Positions 54,857-63,635 of a DNA stretch of 64,000 nt are shown one piece after another; position 1 is the first letter of the stretch, and each line of letters opens with the position of its first letter. The notes under the pieces are model-generated. The model made no database searches, had not been told where the DNA came from, and was given only the letters and a program-made list of their open reading frames with translations. The stretch comes from CAYNUJ01 sp964573255. Lineage in GTDB: Bacteria; Bacteroidota; Ignavibacteria; Ignavibacteriales; Melioribacteraceae. The DNA lies in NCBI GenBank assembly GCA_964573255.1, contig CAZNJB010000001.1:62001-126000 (forward strand). The letters run 5' to 3'. Both the position numbers and the translations under genes were made by a program.

Positions 54857-54963
54857 TTAATTTAAGGGTTGAATATAACAGGTGAGTTTTTGCATCGGAG
54901 AAAACAGCTTTTGAATTTCACAGAATCGTAACGAAACAGACACTTGACAATTCAATCATTTAA

Positions 54964-56862
54964 TTACAAGCTTTCTTTCTTCATATTTTTTGAAAGAAAT
55001 TTTTCAATTCTTTCAAAAAGTTCAATTCTGTTTTCTTCATTCATAAAAACATGTCCTTCATTCTCTTTGAGAATGTATTCAACTTCCACCCCGTTAGCGC
55101 GAAGTTTTTTTACAAATTTATCAACTTCGGATTTTTTAACCTTGTTATCATTCGCCCCTTGAGCAATAAGAACAGGCTTTCTAATCTTATCGACCAGATT
55201 GATTGGAGAAATACGTTTTAACAATTTTTTATCATTAATTGGATCGCCTATCATTTCGTACATCATTTGAAGGAACGGTTTGTAGTAAGGCGGTATCGAT
55301 TCGTATAGATTTTCCACACTAATTATGCCGGAATAATCTATTCCACAAGCATATAAATTGGGAGTAGTTGCTAATCCCATCAGAGCAGCATAGCCGCCAA
55401 AAGAAAATCCGAAGATTCCAATTCTATCCGGATCAGCAATACCTTGCTCCAGCAGCCAATTCACTCCATCGGTAATATCATCTTGCATTTTACCGCCCCA
55501 TTCCTTGAATCCGGCTTCGAAGAATTTTTTACCGTAACCGGTAGAACCCCTGTAATTAACATCTAAAACGGCATAACCTCTATTAGCAAAGAACTGACTT
55601 ACGTAATCGAATCCCCAAGTTGAACGGTGCCACGGTCCTCCATGTACATTTACAATTACCGGTAAATTCTTCGGTTCTTTGTTAACAGGCAGGGTTAAAT
55701 ATCCATTAATCAGCAATCCGTCTCTCGCTCTGAATCGAATGGTTTCCACTCGGGATAAATAATCTGCATTAAGCCAAGGACTGATCTCGGCTATTTTACG
55801 CAATGACATACTATCGACATCGAACAAATAATAGCTGCCCATGGTTCTATCCGAATAAGTACGTATTAACAGTAATTTTTCTGAATCGTTTCTGTCCGCT
55901 ATTCGATAATCTACATCGTTTAATTGTTCTTTTATAGTCTTGTCGATTTCAATCCATTCTGGCTTAAAGAATTTGTAATGCCTTTTCCAAGTAGTGTATC
56001 TTGCAGCCAATAAGCTGTTATCAATCTTTGATATTAGCGCACTTTGAATATCAACTTCAGGATGGCTGAATATTTCTTCAACTTCGGTGTTCGTTTCCGG
56101 ATCATATTTCACTAATGCCGCTTTATCTCTATTCAGATTGGATATTGCATATAGATATCTATTATCCGCCGTAAAGTCAATCGGAGAAAATTCATTTCTA
56201 AAATCGGTGGTTAATAGTGTGATAAATCTTTTGCTACCCTTTTTCTTATAGAGAATCTTCCGATTCACACCATCCGCCTGAATTGCCATACGTACTTTAC
56301 CTTCGGAATCTATAAGCCATGAAGAAACATTACCGGGATTTTTTTCGAGTAGTTTGTACTCTCCTGTTTGATAATTTAATTCATATATATCAAACAACGA
56401 TTTATCCCGTTTATTCAAAGCAATTAGTATTTTGTTCTTCCGGTTTTTCAATCTTTGTATGAAGATTGCGCGCGTATTTTCGAATGGAGTTATATCTTTT
56501 TCTCCGCTGCCGTCTTTTTTAACTATTATTAAATGATAATTTCCATCCCCCTTTTCGTTGAACGCATAAACTAGAGTTTCATTATCAATCCATCTATAAA
56601 AATTAATATCTCGCGTCTTAACCGAAGTAACTCGAATTGCCGAATCCGAGTCCACTCTCCTCAGGTAAATATTCAGTCTATTTTTATATGGTTTTAAATA
56701 TGAAATAAAATCTCCCGATGGAGATAATTTAAAGTTAATCTTATCAGGATTTTTAAAGAACGTCTTAACGTCAATTTGAGGAATTTCCTTCCCATTCTTC
56801 GAACAGGAAGCAATAAACAACACTAATGAAAAGAGCAATATATTTTTAATTATTTTTATCAT
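54964..56862 (-). CDS. S9 family prolyl oligopeptidase-like peptidase, lipoprotein
   Basis: This 632-residue protein has a lipoprotein signal (LFIASCSKNG, C20). An N-terminal beta-propeller region (about 35-370) is followed by an alpha/beta hydrolase domain. The catalytic set is S487 (GFSFGGYAAL), D572 (GANDNKV) and H604 (NEGHVF). The upstream HGGPWHRSTWGFDYVSQFFANRGYAVLDVNYRGS oxyanion region is present. It resembles acylaminoacyl- and dipeptidyl-peptidases of family S9C. It is probably anchored in the periplasm or outer membrane, where it degrades peptides. Confidence 0.93.
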   Translation of the reverse strand: MIKIIKNILLFSLVLFIASCSKNGKEIPQIDVKTFFKNPDKINFKLSPSGDFISYLKPYKNRLNIYLRRVDSDSAIRVTSVKTRDINFYRWIDNETLVYAFNEKGDGNYHLIIVKKDGSGEKDITPFENTRAIFIQRLKNRKNKILIALNKRDKSLFDIYELNYQTGEYKLLEKNPGNVSSWLIDSEGKVRMAIQADGVNRKILYKKKGSKRFITLLTTDFRNEFSPIDFTADNRYLYAISNLNRDKAALVKYDPETNTEVEEIFSHPEVDIQSALISKIDNSLLAARYTTWKRHYKFFKPEWIEIDKTIKEQLNDVDYRIADRNDSEKLLLIRTYSDRTMGSYYLFDVDSMSLRKIAEISPWLNADYLSRVETIRFRARDGLLINGYLTLPVNKEPKNLPVIVNVHGGPWHRSTWGFDYVSQFFANRGYAVLDVNYRGSTGYGKKFFEAGFKEWGGKMQDDITDGVNWLLEQGIADPDRIGIFGFSFGGYAALMGLATTPNLYACGIDYSGIISVENLYESIPPYYKPFLQMMYEMIGDPINDKKLLKRISPINLVDKIRKPVLIAQGANDNKVKKSEVDKFVKKLRANGVEVEYILKENEGHVFMNEENRIELFERIEKFLSKNMKKESL

Positions 56863-56967
56863 AAATGATTAGCTATAAATTAATTGTTCTGCGCCATTAG
56901 GTTAGACGCAGTTTAGCTAATGCGGTTCCATTGAATTCGGTTTGGAAGTGATTGATTATATTCGGCT

Positions 56968-57435
56968 TTATTTTGCTTCCCCCATAGCTATAATTTCGTC
57001 AAATTCTTCCTTAGTAATCGGCATTACAGAAAGTCTGTTGCCTCTCTGAACCAAACGCATATTAGCTAATTTCGGGTTAGCCTTAATTTCTTTCAGAGTT
57101 ACAGGATGTTTCAATTTCTTTTTGAATTTCACATCCACCATAAACCAAGTTGGATTTTCCTTTTTACTTTTGGGATCGAAATGCTTGTCCTCCGGATCAA
57201 AAGCCGTGAAATCCGGATAAGCCTCTTTTACAATTTCGCAAACACCAACAACGGCATTCGGTTCAGCATTGCTGTGGTAAAAAAGAACCAGATCGCCTTT
57301 CTTCATTTCATCACGAATGAAATTCCTTGCCTGATAATTACGAACTCCGTCCCAATAAGTTTTTTTATCTTTCTTAAGATCATCTATCGAATATACAGTC
57401 GGTTCCGATTTAAAAAGCCAATATTTGATTGCCAT
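56968..57435 (-). CDS. EVE domain-containing protein
   Basis: This 155-residue protein is a complete EVE/THYN1-like domain: YWLFKSEPTVYSIDDL, YWDGVRNYQARNF, GDLVLFYHSN, VVGVCEIVKEAYPD and NRLSVMPITKEEFDEI. EVE domains bind modified bases or RNA. In bacteria they occur both as housekeeping proteins and in defence. Here it stands alone between an S9 peptidase gene and an alpha/beta hydrolase gene, so a housekeeping role is likely. Confidence 0.93.
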   Translation of the reverse strand: MAIKYWLFKSEPTVYSIDDLKKDKKTYWDGVRNYQARNFIRDEMKKGDLVLFYHSNAEPNAVVGVCEIVKEAYPDFTAFDPEDKHFDPKSKKENPTWFMVDVKFKKKLKHPVTLKEIKANPKLANMRLVQRGNRLSVMPITKEEFDEIIAMGEAK

Positions 57436-57557
57436 TAGTTCTCCTATTTTGTCAAAATAAGATTCATGTTTTTGAAAACTAATTTATAAAATAATTTTTA
57501 CAATTGAGAAAATGATATTACACTACAACAAAGAATTAACTCTTACGGAAATCAACA

Positions 57558-58394
57558 TTACTTCAAATATTTTTCCAGCCACAATTTTCTCAACCGATCA
57601 ACTTCTTTTCTGTGTTTTTTTAGGAAGTGATCTCCATCCTCCAGCATAACCAAACGGAATTTCTTTTTAAGTGTGATAAGCTTGCTGGCTAAATCAACCG
57701 AATCGTGCGGAAGCACGCGTGTATCCGCATTGCCGTGAATTATAAGGAGAGGAGTATCCGCAAGTTTTTCGGGAAATTTTACAATTGATCTGCTATGACA
57801 CAACTCATCAAATTCCTTCGTTCCGAATTTTCCTATTGAAGATTCGTACAATCTTTTCATAAAAGTACTTTCCGACGCATTGCATCTCAAATCTGCAATA
57901 CCGCCAGTTACAATTGCAGCTTTAAATATATCCGTTTTTGTGAGCGCCAGGTAAGTCATCATTCCGCCTCGGCTCCATCCTTCAATAGCCCATCGGCTTG
58001 AATCTGCCCTGTCAATTTCTTCAGCCAAAGGAATTAAATTTAAGATATCATTCAAATCTCCTCCGCCGAATTCATCCTTCCCCTCGCTACCGTCGTTACC
58101 TCTGTATTGAGTGGAAAATACTACATAACCCCAGCTTGCTAATTGTCCGAAAAGCCCTCGTGCAGTAAATGAATCTATAGCTCCCGCATTGCCATACCCG
58201 CCACGGCACCAAATTACACAAGGGTATTTTCCTTCCTGCTTTGGATAAGCAACATATCCGCTTATTTTTAATCCGTCGGAAAGATATGTAATCTTCTCCA
58301 CTATTGAATTATCAATTGATTCTTCACCCCAACCACTTTTGAGCATCTTCATTTGCGCAGGGCCAAGATCAATTATATTTCTCTTTATTATCAT
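57558..58394 (-). CDS. S9-type alpha/beta hydrolase
   Basis: I start at the ATG at 58394 (278 residues), because the in-frame ATG at 58475 would overlap the divergent gene at 58463 and adds a sequence without family resemblance. Hydrolase elements are CVIWCRGGYGN, STQYRGNDGSEG, IEGWSRGGMMTYLAL (nucleophile Ser), IHGNADTRVLPHDSV (Asp) and LEDGDHFLKKHRKEV (His). It has no signal peptide, so it is cytoplasmic. Peptidase or esterase activity is not resolved. Confidence 0.87.
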   Translation of the reverse strand: MIIKRNIIDLGPAQMKMLKSGWGEESIDNSIVEKITYLSDGLKISGYVAYPKQEGKYPCVIWCRGGYGNAGAIDSFTARGLFGQLASWGYVVFSTQYRGNDGSEGKDEFGGGDLNDILNLIPLAEEIDRADSSRWAIEGWSRGGMMTYLALTKTDIFKAAIVTGGIADLRCNASESTFMKRLYESSIGKFGTKEFDELCHSRSIVKFPEKLADTPLLIIHGNADTRVLPHDSVDLASKLITLKKKFRLVMLEDGDHFLKKHRKEVDRLRKLWLEKYLK

Positions 58395-58462
58395 AATAAA
58401 CCAAATTTTGTTTAAGTATCTAAAATGATATAATTTTCCCGTCAACAAAATTCGGATTTTTA

Positions 58463-59032
58463 ATGGCAAAAACAAAAAAGAAAAAATCGGCTCGAAAAGC
58501 GCTAAAGCAAAAAACGAAAAACAAGAAAATCATACAAATAATCACATTAATAATTATTGCAGCATTCGCAATAATTTACATATTTAAACCAACGGGAAAT
58601 TCAATCCAAACCCGGAAGAAAAAGATGAACTATGAATCACCTTACCAATTCACAAAAAACGGAGAATTGATATTTCAATCTGCCGAAGGAGAATACATAA
58701 CAAAAATCGAAATAGAAATTGCTAATACTGAAGCAAAAAGAGCTCTGGGTTTGATGTACCGGAATAAAATGAGAGAAGACCGCGGAATGCTGTTCGTTTT
58801 TGACGATGAACAATATAGAAGTTTCTGGATGAAAAATACTATTCTCCCCCTCGATATGATTTTTGTAAACTCAAAACTTGAAATAATTAATATTCGTAAA
58901 AACACCAGACCCTTTGATGAAAGCCAGTATATATCCACAGCACCCGCAAAATATGTTATTGAAGTTAATGCAGGTTTTACCAATAGATATAATATAAAAA
59001 GCGGAGATAAAATTTCCTTTAGAATACAATAA
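58463..59032 (+). CDS. DUF192 domain protein
   Basis: This 189-residue protein has a basic N-terminus and one membrane segment (IIQIITLIIIAAFAIIYIF). A DUF192 domain follows (about 70-185) with RALGLMYRNKM, DRGMLFVFDDEQYRSFWMKNTILPLDMIFV and ISTAPAKYVIEVNAG. It sits outside the inner membrane. The function of DUF192 is unknown. The next gene starts 15 bases later, suggesting one transcript. Confidence 0.9.
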   Translation: MAKTKKKKSARKALKQKTKNKKIIQIITLIIIAAFAIIYIFKPTGNSIQTRKKKMNYESPYQFTKNGELIFQSAEGEYITKIEIEIANTEAKRALGLMYRNKMREDRGMLFVFDDEQYRSFWMKNTILPLDMIFVNSKLEIINIRKNTRPFDESQYISTAPAKYVIEVNAGFTNRYNIKSGDKISFRIQ

Positions 59033-59047
59033 CACGAGGTTAACGAA

Positions 59048-59404
59048 ATGCAATCTATTTTATTGATTATTAATGATGCACCTTACGGAACGGAAAAAGC
59101 ATACAATGCTTTAAGAATGGCGATGACACTTCAAAAAGAATATGACGATGTTTCCGTAAAAATTTTTCTCTTGGCTGACGGCGTTTTCTGCGCATTGCCG
59201 AACCAAAAAACACCCGACGGATACTACAATATCGAAAGAATGATGAAATCTGTTCTGAGACGAGGCGGTGAAATAAAAGCCTGCGGCGGGTGTTCCGAAG
59301 CAAGAGGAATAGCTGATATCAATTTTATTGAAGGCGTTCAATTAAGCAATATGAAAGAGTTCACCAAATGGACTGTGGAATGCGACAAGGTAATTTCGTT
59401 CTGA
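59048..59404 (+). CDS. DsrE-family protein
   Basis: This 118-residue protein has the DsrE/F-like pattern: INDAPYGTEKAYNALRMAMTL, VKIFLLADGVFCAL and EIKACGGCSEARGI with a CGGC pair. Relatives carry sulfur in tRNA thiolation or sulfite metabolism, and many stand-alone members have no known role. GAGG lies about 8 bases before the ATG. The C-terminus reaches 59404, before a strong bidirectional terminator. Confidence 0.9.
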   Translation: MQSILLIINDAPYGTEKAYNALRMAMTLQKEYDDVSVKIFLLADGVFCALPNQKTPDGYYNIERMMKSVLRRGGEIKACGGCSEARGIADINFIEGVQLSNMKEFTKWTVECDKVISF

Positions 59405-59515
59405 TTTCAATGTAGGTATCCGCGGAACAGAAAGCCGATAAACAGCTTTTCTTACCGGATCAAATCCTAAAAATTCCACAATTGAAAACAGAACTATAAA
59501 GCTGTAAAATTCAAT

Positions 59516-59559
59516 AACCCACGCTTTCAACTAAAACAATCTTAGTAGAAGCGTGGGTT
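59516..59559. terminator. Bidirectional terminator between DsrE and MarC genes
   Basis: An 11-bp perfect stem AACCCACGCTT / AAGCGTGGGTT with an inner CTAA/TTAG pairing lies between the convergent genes. The plus strand continues TTTAATT. It serves the plus-strand DUF192-DsrE pair, and probably marC from the other side. Confidence 0.85.
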
Positions 59560-59573
59560 TTTAATTAACTTTT

Positions 59574-60215
59574 TTACTTAACTCCCTTTAATAAAATCGG
59601 CACAAAGTGTTTTAATCCCGCAAAAATAAATTCAACTGAAATAACCATTACTATCAAGCCCATTATTCTGAGCAATACTTTATTTCCGTTTTCACCAAGT
59701 ACACTGATAACTTTCCTTGCACTCAGCATCATTACGAGAGTAACCAGCATAACCAGAATAATAGACAAAAGCAAAACACCCTTTAATGCAATAGTACCTG
59801 CATCATTATACATTATAATGGAAACTGTTATTGCTCCGGGACCGCAAATTATTGGAATTCCCAAAGGAGTAATAGCAATATCATCTGCAAACTGTGCTTC
59901 GGTTTCGTTTGCGGTTTTGGTTCTTATTAACCTTGCTTGCAGCATATCGTAACCGGCCATAAAAAAGATTACTCCACCCACAATTCTTAAACTGTGGACA
60001 GAAATACCGAAGAAGTCGAAGATAAATTTGCCTGCAACGGCAAACAAAATTAATACCAGTAAGGCGGTAATTATTGCTTTATAAGCTGCTGCTTTGGCTT
60101 GGGATTCTTCCAAACCTGCAGTCATTGTTGTATATACAGGAATAACGCCCAACGGATTTACCATAGTAAACAATGTTGTGAATGTAAGTAGGGCAAACTC
60201 AAAAAGCTTATCCAT
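59574..60215 (-). CDS. MarC family membrane protein
   Basis: This 213-residue inner membrane protein has six helices and the MarC hallmarks TLFTMVNPLGVIPVYTTMT, GGVIFFMAGYDMLQA and ITPLGIPIICGPGAITVSI. Function is not established; the old link to antibiotic resistance did not hold up. It overlaps the decarboxylase gene by 8 bases, so the two are probably cotranscribed. Confidence 0.93.
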   Translation of the reverse strand: MDKLFEFALLTFTTLFTMVNPLGVIPVYTTMTAGLEESQAKAAAYKAIITALLVLILFAVAGKFIFDFFGISVHSLRIVGGVIFFMAGYDMLQARLIRTKTANETEAQFADDIAITPLGIPIICGPGAITVSIIMYNDAGTIALKGVLLLSIILVMLVTLVMMLSARKVISVLGENGNKVLLRIMGLIVMVISVEFIFAGLKHFVPILLKGVK

Positions 60216-61671
60216 TATACTTCCCTAATAATTTTTTCAGTTGCTCGTCAATAATATTCATTGCTTCGTCAACATGCCTTTCCTCGGTTCTTATACCGGA
60301 AACTACAAAACGAAGGGTGAATTTATCGTTTAATACAGTATGAGATATAAATATTTTACCCGTAGAATTTATGTTGTTCATCAATTTGTTGTTGAACTCA
60401 TCGTAGTCTTCTTCATCTATATTATCCGGTTCAGCCCTAAAGCATACCGTACTTAAAGGAACCAGAGCTAATTTTTTGAAAACAGAATGATTATCAATCC
60501 AGTTTTCGAATTTCTTTCCTAGTTTTAAATGCTCCCGGATAATTTCGGCAATTCCTTCTGTTCCGAAATATTTAAATACAAACCAAAGCTTTAGCGAACG
60601 AAATCTTCTGCCTAATTGTATTCCGTAATCCATATAATTTATTACCGTCGAATCTTCTTCGGTTCTTAAATATTCCGGCACAAGGCTGAAAGCTCGCTTT
60701 AATATATCCGGTTCTGAAATGTAAAGCACGCTAAAATCGATAGGAATAAACATCCACTTATGCGGATTAACAACAATTGAATCAGCAAGTTCCACTCCGT
60801 TCAATAAATGTTTATATTCCGGAACAATTGCTGCAGAACCCGCATGTGCGGCATCCACGTGCAGCCAGATGTTTTCGGCTTTGCAAATTTTTGCGATTTC
60901 TCCTACAGGATCTATACTGGTCGTGGAGGTTGTTCCTACCGTAGCAACAACACACACTGGGAGTATTCCTTCGGCTTTATCTTTCTTAATTGCATTGAGT
61001 AATTCTTCATGAATCATTTTGAATTCACTATCAACCGGAATCTTTTTAATACCATCCAGACCAAAACCCAATGTTAGTGCCGCTTTTTCAATTGACGAAT
61101 GTGCGTGCTCTGAGCAATAAATTCTCAACTTGGGTAAATCTTTTCTTCCACTCATTCCAAGTTCGTGAATTTTTAGCTCACTCTTACTTTCCCTTGCAGC
61201 AGCAATTGCATGCATCGAACTTACAGAAGCGGTATCATAGATAATTCCGAAGAAATTATCCGGAATGCCGAGAGCCTCACGAAGCCAAATCAAAACCGTT
61301 TCTTCCAGCTCAGTTGAACTTGGACATGACTTCCATAACATACCGTTTGTATTAAATGCAGCACTGAGCATTTCGGCTAATATACCCGGTCCGCTTGATG
61401 TTGAATTAAAATAGGCATGAAATCCCGGGTGATTCCAATGCGTAACTCCGGGCATAATTATTTTTTCTATTTCTTCAAATATATTTTCTAATCCGTCTCC
61501 GCTCTTAGGAGGTTTTCCAGGCAACATTCTTTTTATGTCGCCGGGTTTTACTTGCGACAGCACGTTATATTTCTCAACATTTTCCAAATAACTTGAAATT
61601 TCATCAACCATTCTGTGCGCCATTTCCCGAAATTTCTCCGCGGGCATATCAGTTTTCATTTTCAAATCCAT
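60208..61671 (-). CDS. Group II PLP-dependent amino acid decarboxylase
   Basis: This 487-residue enzyme of the aromatic-L-amino-acid/tyrosine/glutamate decarboxylase family has THWNHPGFHAYFNSTSS, the stacking His191 (EHAHSS), D273 (HVDAAHAG) and the PLP lysine K305 (NPHKWM). It removes CO2 from an L-amino acid; the residues visible do not tell Trp, Tyr, Phe or Asp/Glu apart. The length and the HWNHP segment point to the aromatic decarboxylase branch. It overlaps marC by 8 bases. Confidence 0.92.
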   Translation of the reverse strand: MDLKMKTDMPAEKFREMAHRMVDEISSYLENVEKYNVLSQVKPGDIKRMLPGKPPKSGDGLENIFEEIEKIIMPGVTHWNHPGFHAYFNSTSSGPGILAEMLSAAFNTNGMLWKSCPSSTELEETVLIWLREALGIPDNFFGIIYDTASVSSMHAIAAARESKSELKIHELGMSGRKDLPKLRIYCSEHAHSSIEKAALTLGFGLDGIKKIPVDSEFKMIHEELLNAIKKDKAEGILPVCVVATVGTTSTTSIDPVGEIAKICKAENIWLHVDAAHAGSAAIVPEYKHLLNGVELADSIVVNPHKWMFIPIDFSVLYISEPDILKRAFSLVPEYLRTEEDSTVINYMDYGIQLGRRFRSLKLWFVFKYFGTEGIAEIIREHLKLGKKFENWIDNHSVFKKLALVPLSTVCFRAEPDNIDEEDYDEFNNKLMNNINSTGKIFISHTVLNDKFTLRFVVSGIRTEERHVDEAMNIIDEQLKKLLGKYNG

Positions 61672-61812
61672 TTTAATTTTAACAATTTAATTAACAGCAA
61701 AATATATTAAAATGTATTCACATAATTTTTCTCAAACGAATTTCTTTTTTGTAAGAATCTTTACACTATTTTATACCTACCGCAATTAGATTAAATTCAA
61801 AAAAAGTAGATT

Positions 61813-62352
61813 ATGTTGAAACCTAAAAATAAAGTGAGCAAAATTATTCTTCCAACAATTGATGGTCAAGAATTTAACACCGAATTACTTAAAGGTAAAA
61901 AATATTTAATATCTTTCTTCAGATTTGCTACTTGCCCATTTTGCAATTTAAGAGTTCACGAATTAGTTAAAAGACATGAAGAATTTGATAAGGATTTTTC
62001 AATCGTTGCTATTTTCGATTCATCTGTCGAGAACCTAAAAAAAAGTACATCCAAACATAATGCACCCTTCCCGGTTCTTGCCGATGAGACGAATAAATAT
62101 TATAAAATATTCGGCGTAAAAAAATCACTTCATGGCATGCTTTGGGGTATGCTCAAACGATTCCCATCACTTATGAAAAGTATAATTGTTTACGGTAATT
62201 TCCCCTGGCCAATTAACGGAAGTTTGTTAACCATGCCAGCCGAGTTTTTAATTGACGAGAGCGGAAATATAGTAAAAGCATATTACGGTAAAGATGAAGG
62301 GGATCATTTACCGATTGAGGAAATAATTGAATTTTCAAGAAATGAATATTGA
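61813..62352 (+). CDS. Thioredoxin-fold AhpC/TSA-like protein
   Basis: This 179-residue peroxiredoxin-like protein has a CPFC motif (C41-C44) in FFRFATCPFCNLRVHEL. Segments such as FSIVAIFDSSVENLKK and PFPVLADETNKYYKIFGV fit AhpC/TSA thioredoxin-like proteins. The CxxC in the resolving position is more like a redox-active thioredoxin fold than a 1-Cys or 2-Cys Prx. Presumably a cytoplasmic thiol peroxidase or reductase; substrate unknown. Confidence 0.85.
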   Translation: MLKPKNKVSKIILPTIDGQEFNTELLKGKKYLISFFRFATCPFCNLRVHELVKRHEEFDKDFSIVAIFDSSVENLKKSTSKHNAPFPVLADETNKYYKIFGVKKSLHGMLWGMLKRFPSLMKSIIVYGNFPWPINGSLLTMPAEFLIDESGNIVKAYYGKDEGDHLPIEEIIEFSRNEY

Positions 62353-62512
62353 CATTCTTTCAAAAATTCAAATTAAAAGCACTTTTTAATTTCGAGAATA
62401 TGCAAGTGCATCTCATTTTAAATAGATCAGAAGATATTTTTCTCTTGTTAAAATTTAAAAATATAAATAAGTTGGTGTACCTCGATAATTGAAAATTTGG
62501 AGTAAGACTAAG

Positions 62513-62737
62513 ATGATGTTTATCAATGATGAATGCATAAGCTGTTCAGCATGCATTGAGGAATGTGAAAGCGACGCTATTTACGAAGCCGGAGAAGAAT
62601 ATGAAATCAACGGTGAAGTAAAAGAACCTCTTTCAGATGATCACACTTATATTGCACCTGAACTGTGCAACGATTGCAAGTCTTGCGTTGAAGTTTGCGC
62701 GGTTGATGCAATAGAAGAAAAAGAATTAGTGAACTAA
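62513..62737 (+). CDS. 2[4Fe-4S] ferredoxin
   Basis: I start at the ATG at 62513 (74 residues) because GGAG lies 10 bases upstream; a TTG at 62489 is unlikely. Two CxxCxxCxxxC motifs (CISCSACIEEC and CNDCKSCVEVC) coordinate two [4Fe-4S] clusters, as in clostridial-type and Chlorobium-type ferredoxins. It carries electrons for low-potential enzymes. Single-gene unit with a terminator. Confidence 0.95.
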   Translation: MMFINDECISCSACIEECESDAIYEAGEEYEINGEVKEPLSDDHTYIAPELCNDCKSCVEVCAVDAIEEKELVN

Positions 62738-62743
62738 TTCTCT

Positions 62744-62763
62744 AAGGGGACGAAAGTCCCCTT
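62744..62763. terminator. Terminator between ferredoxin and IMPase genes
   Basis: AAGGGGAC-GAAA-GTCCCCTT, an 8-bp stem with a GAAA tetraloop, sits between the two convergent genes. It has only a short T-rich tail on the plus side. Confidence 0.8.
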
Positions 62764-62769
62764 CTTCAT

Positions 62770-63543
62770 TTAATTCAACAACTCCACAATTAAAGAATGA
62801 ATTTCAGGAGCTGCAGCAATAATGCTATTCCCCGTCACAGGGTCTCCTCCTTTATAATCGGTTATCACTCCACCGGCACCTCTTACAACCGGTATTAAAG
62901 CCATTGAATCCCATACCGACATAATAGGATCGATCATAATATCGGCGTAGCCCGTTGCTAGCAAGTAATATCCGTAACAATCACCCCAATTTCTGTATAA
63001 CTTAACGCTTTTCATCAATTGCTCGAATTTATCGATATTTTGATATTCGGCTATATTTAAATGGTCGGTGGTTAAAAAAACCGCTTCGGAAAGAGATTCA
63101 CATTTTCTAACGCCAACCTTCCTGCCGTTCAATTCAGCAGTTTCGTTATCTCCGATTAAAAATTCATTGAGAACCGGCTGATTAATAGCGCCGATAATGG
63201 GCTTCCCGTTTTTAAGCAGGGCAATCAACGTTCCGAAGGTTACCGTTCCACATATAAAACTCTTTGTCCCGTCGATTGGATCAAGAATCCACTTATATTC
63301 CGCATCCGGATTTACTTCTCCGAATTCTTCGCCCAATATACCGTGTTCGGGAAAATTCTTTTCAATCAAAGAGCGCATCTCTTCTTCCGCATTTTTATCG
63401 GCAATTGTAACCGGGGATTTGTCTGATTTAGATTCGATATTCAATTCTGTTCGAAAATATTTCCTAATTATCTTGCCACTGGCATCAGCCAGTAAACCAA
63501 TAAATTCCTTTAATTCCGTAATTTCGCTCAATTTTCTCTCCAT
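62770..63543 (-). CDS. hisN: Inositol monophosphatase family, probable histidinol-phosphatase
   Basis: This 257-residue protein has the IMPase metal motifs: GEEFG (Glu), WILDPIDGTKSF and WDSMALIPVVRGAGG. Segments GDCYGYYLLATGYADIMIDPIMS and LTTDH resemble histidinol-phosphatase (HisN) and related IMPases more than inositol phosphatases. It removes phosphate from histidinol-phosphate or another small phosphate ester. No his genes lie next to it, so the name is inference. Confidence 0.82.
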   Translation of the reverse strand: MERKLSEITELKEFIGLLADASGKIIRKYFRTELNIESKSDKSPVTIADKNAEEEMRSLIEKNFPEHGILGEEFGEVNPDAEYKWILDPIDGTKSFICGTVTFGTLIALLKNGKPIIGAINQPVLNEFLIGDNETAELNGRKVGVRKCESLSEAVFLTTDHLNIAEYQNIDKFEQLMKSVKLYRNWGDCYGYYLLATGYADIMIDPIMSVWDSMALIPVVRGAGGVITDYKGGDPVTGNSIIAAAPEIHSLIVELLN

Positions 63544-63635
63544 TAAAATTTAAATGTTATTCAAAATTAAACTAATGCTTTAACAAACAAAAGAGCTCTA
63601 CCTTTTTTATATTTACAAATCAATAAAAAATCAAT

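Noticed and set aside
56968..57435. EVE-domain protein as part of a defence system
   Set aside because: It is a stand-alone domain among housekeeping genes with no nuclease, helicase or modification gene nearby.
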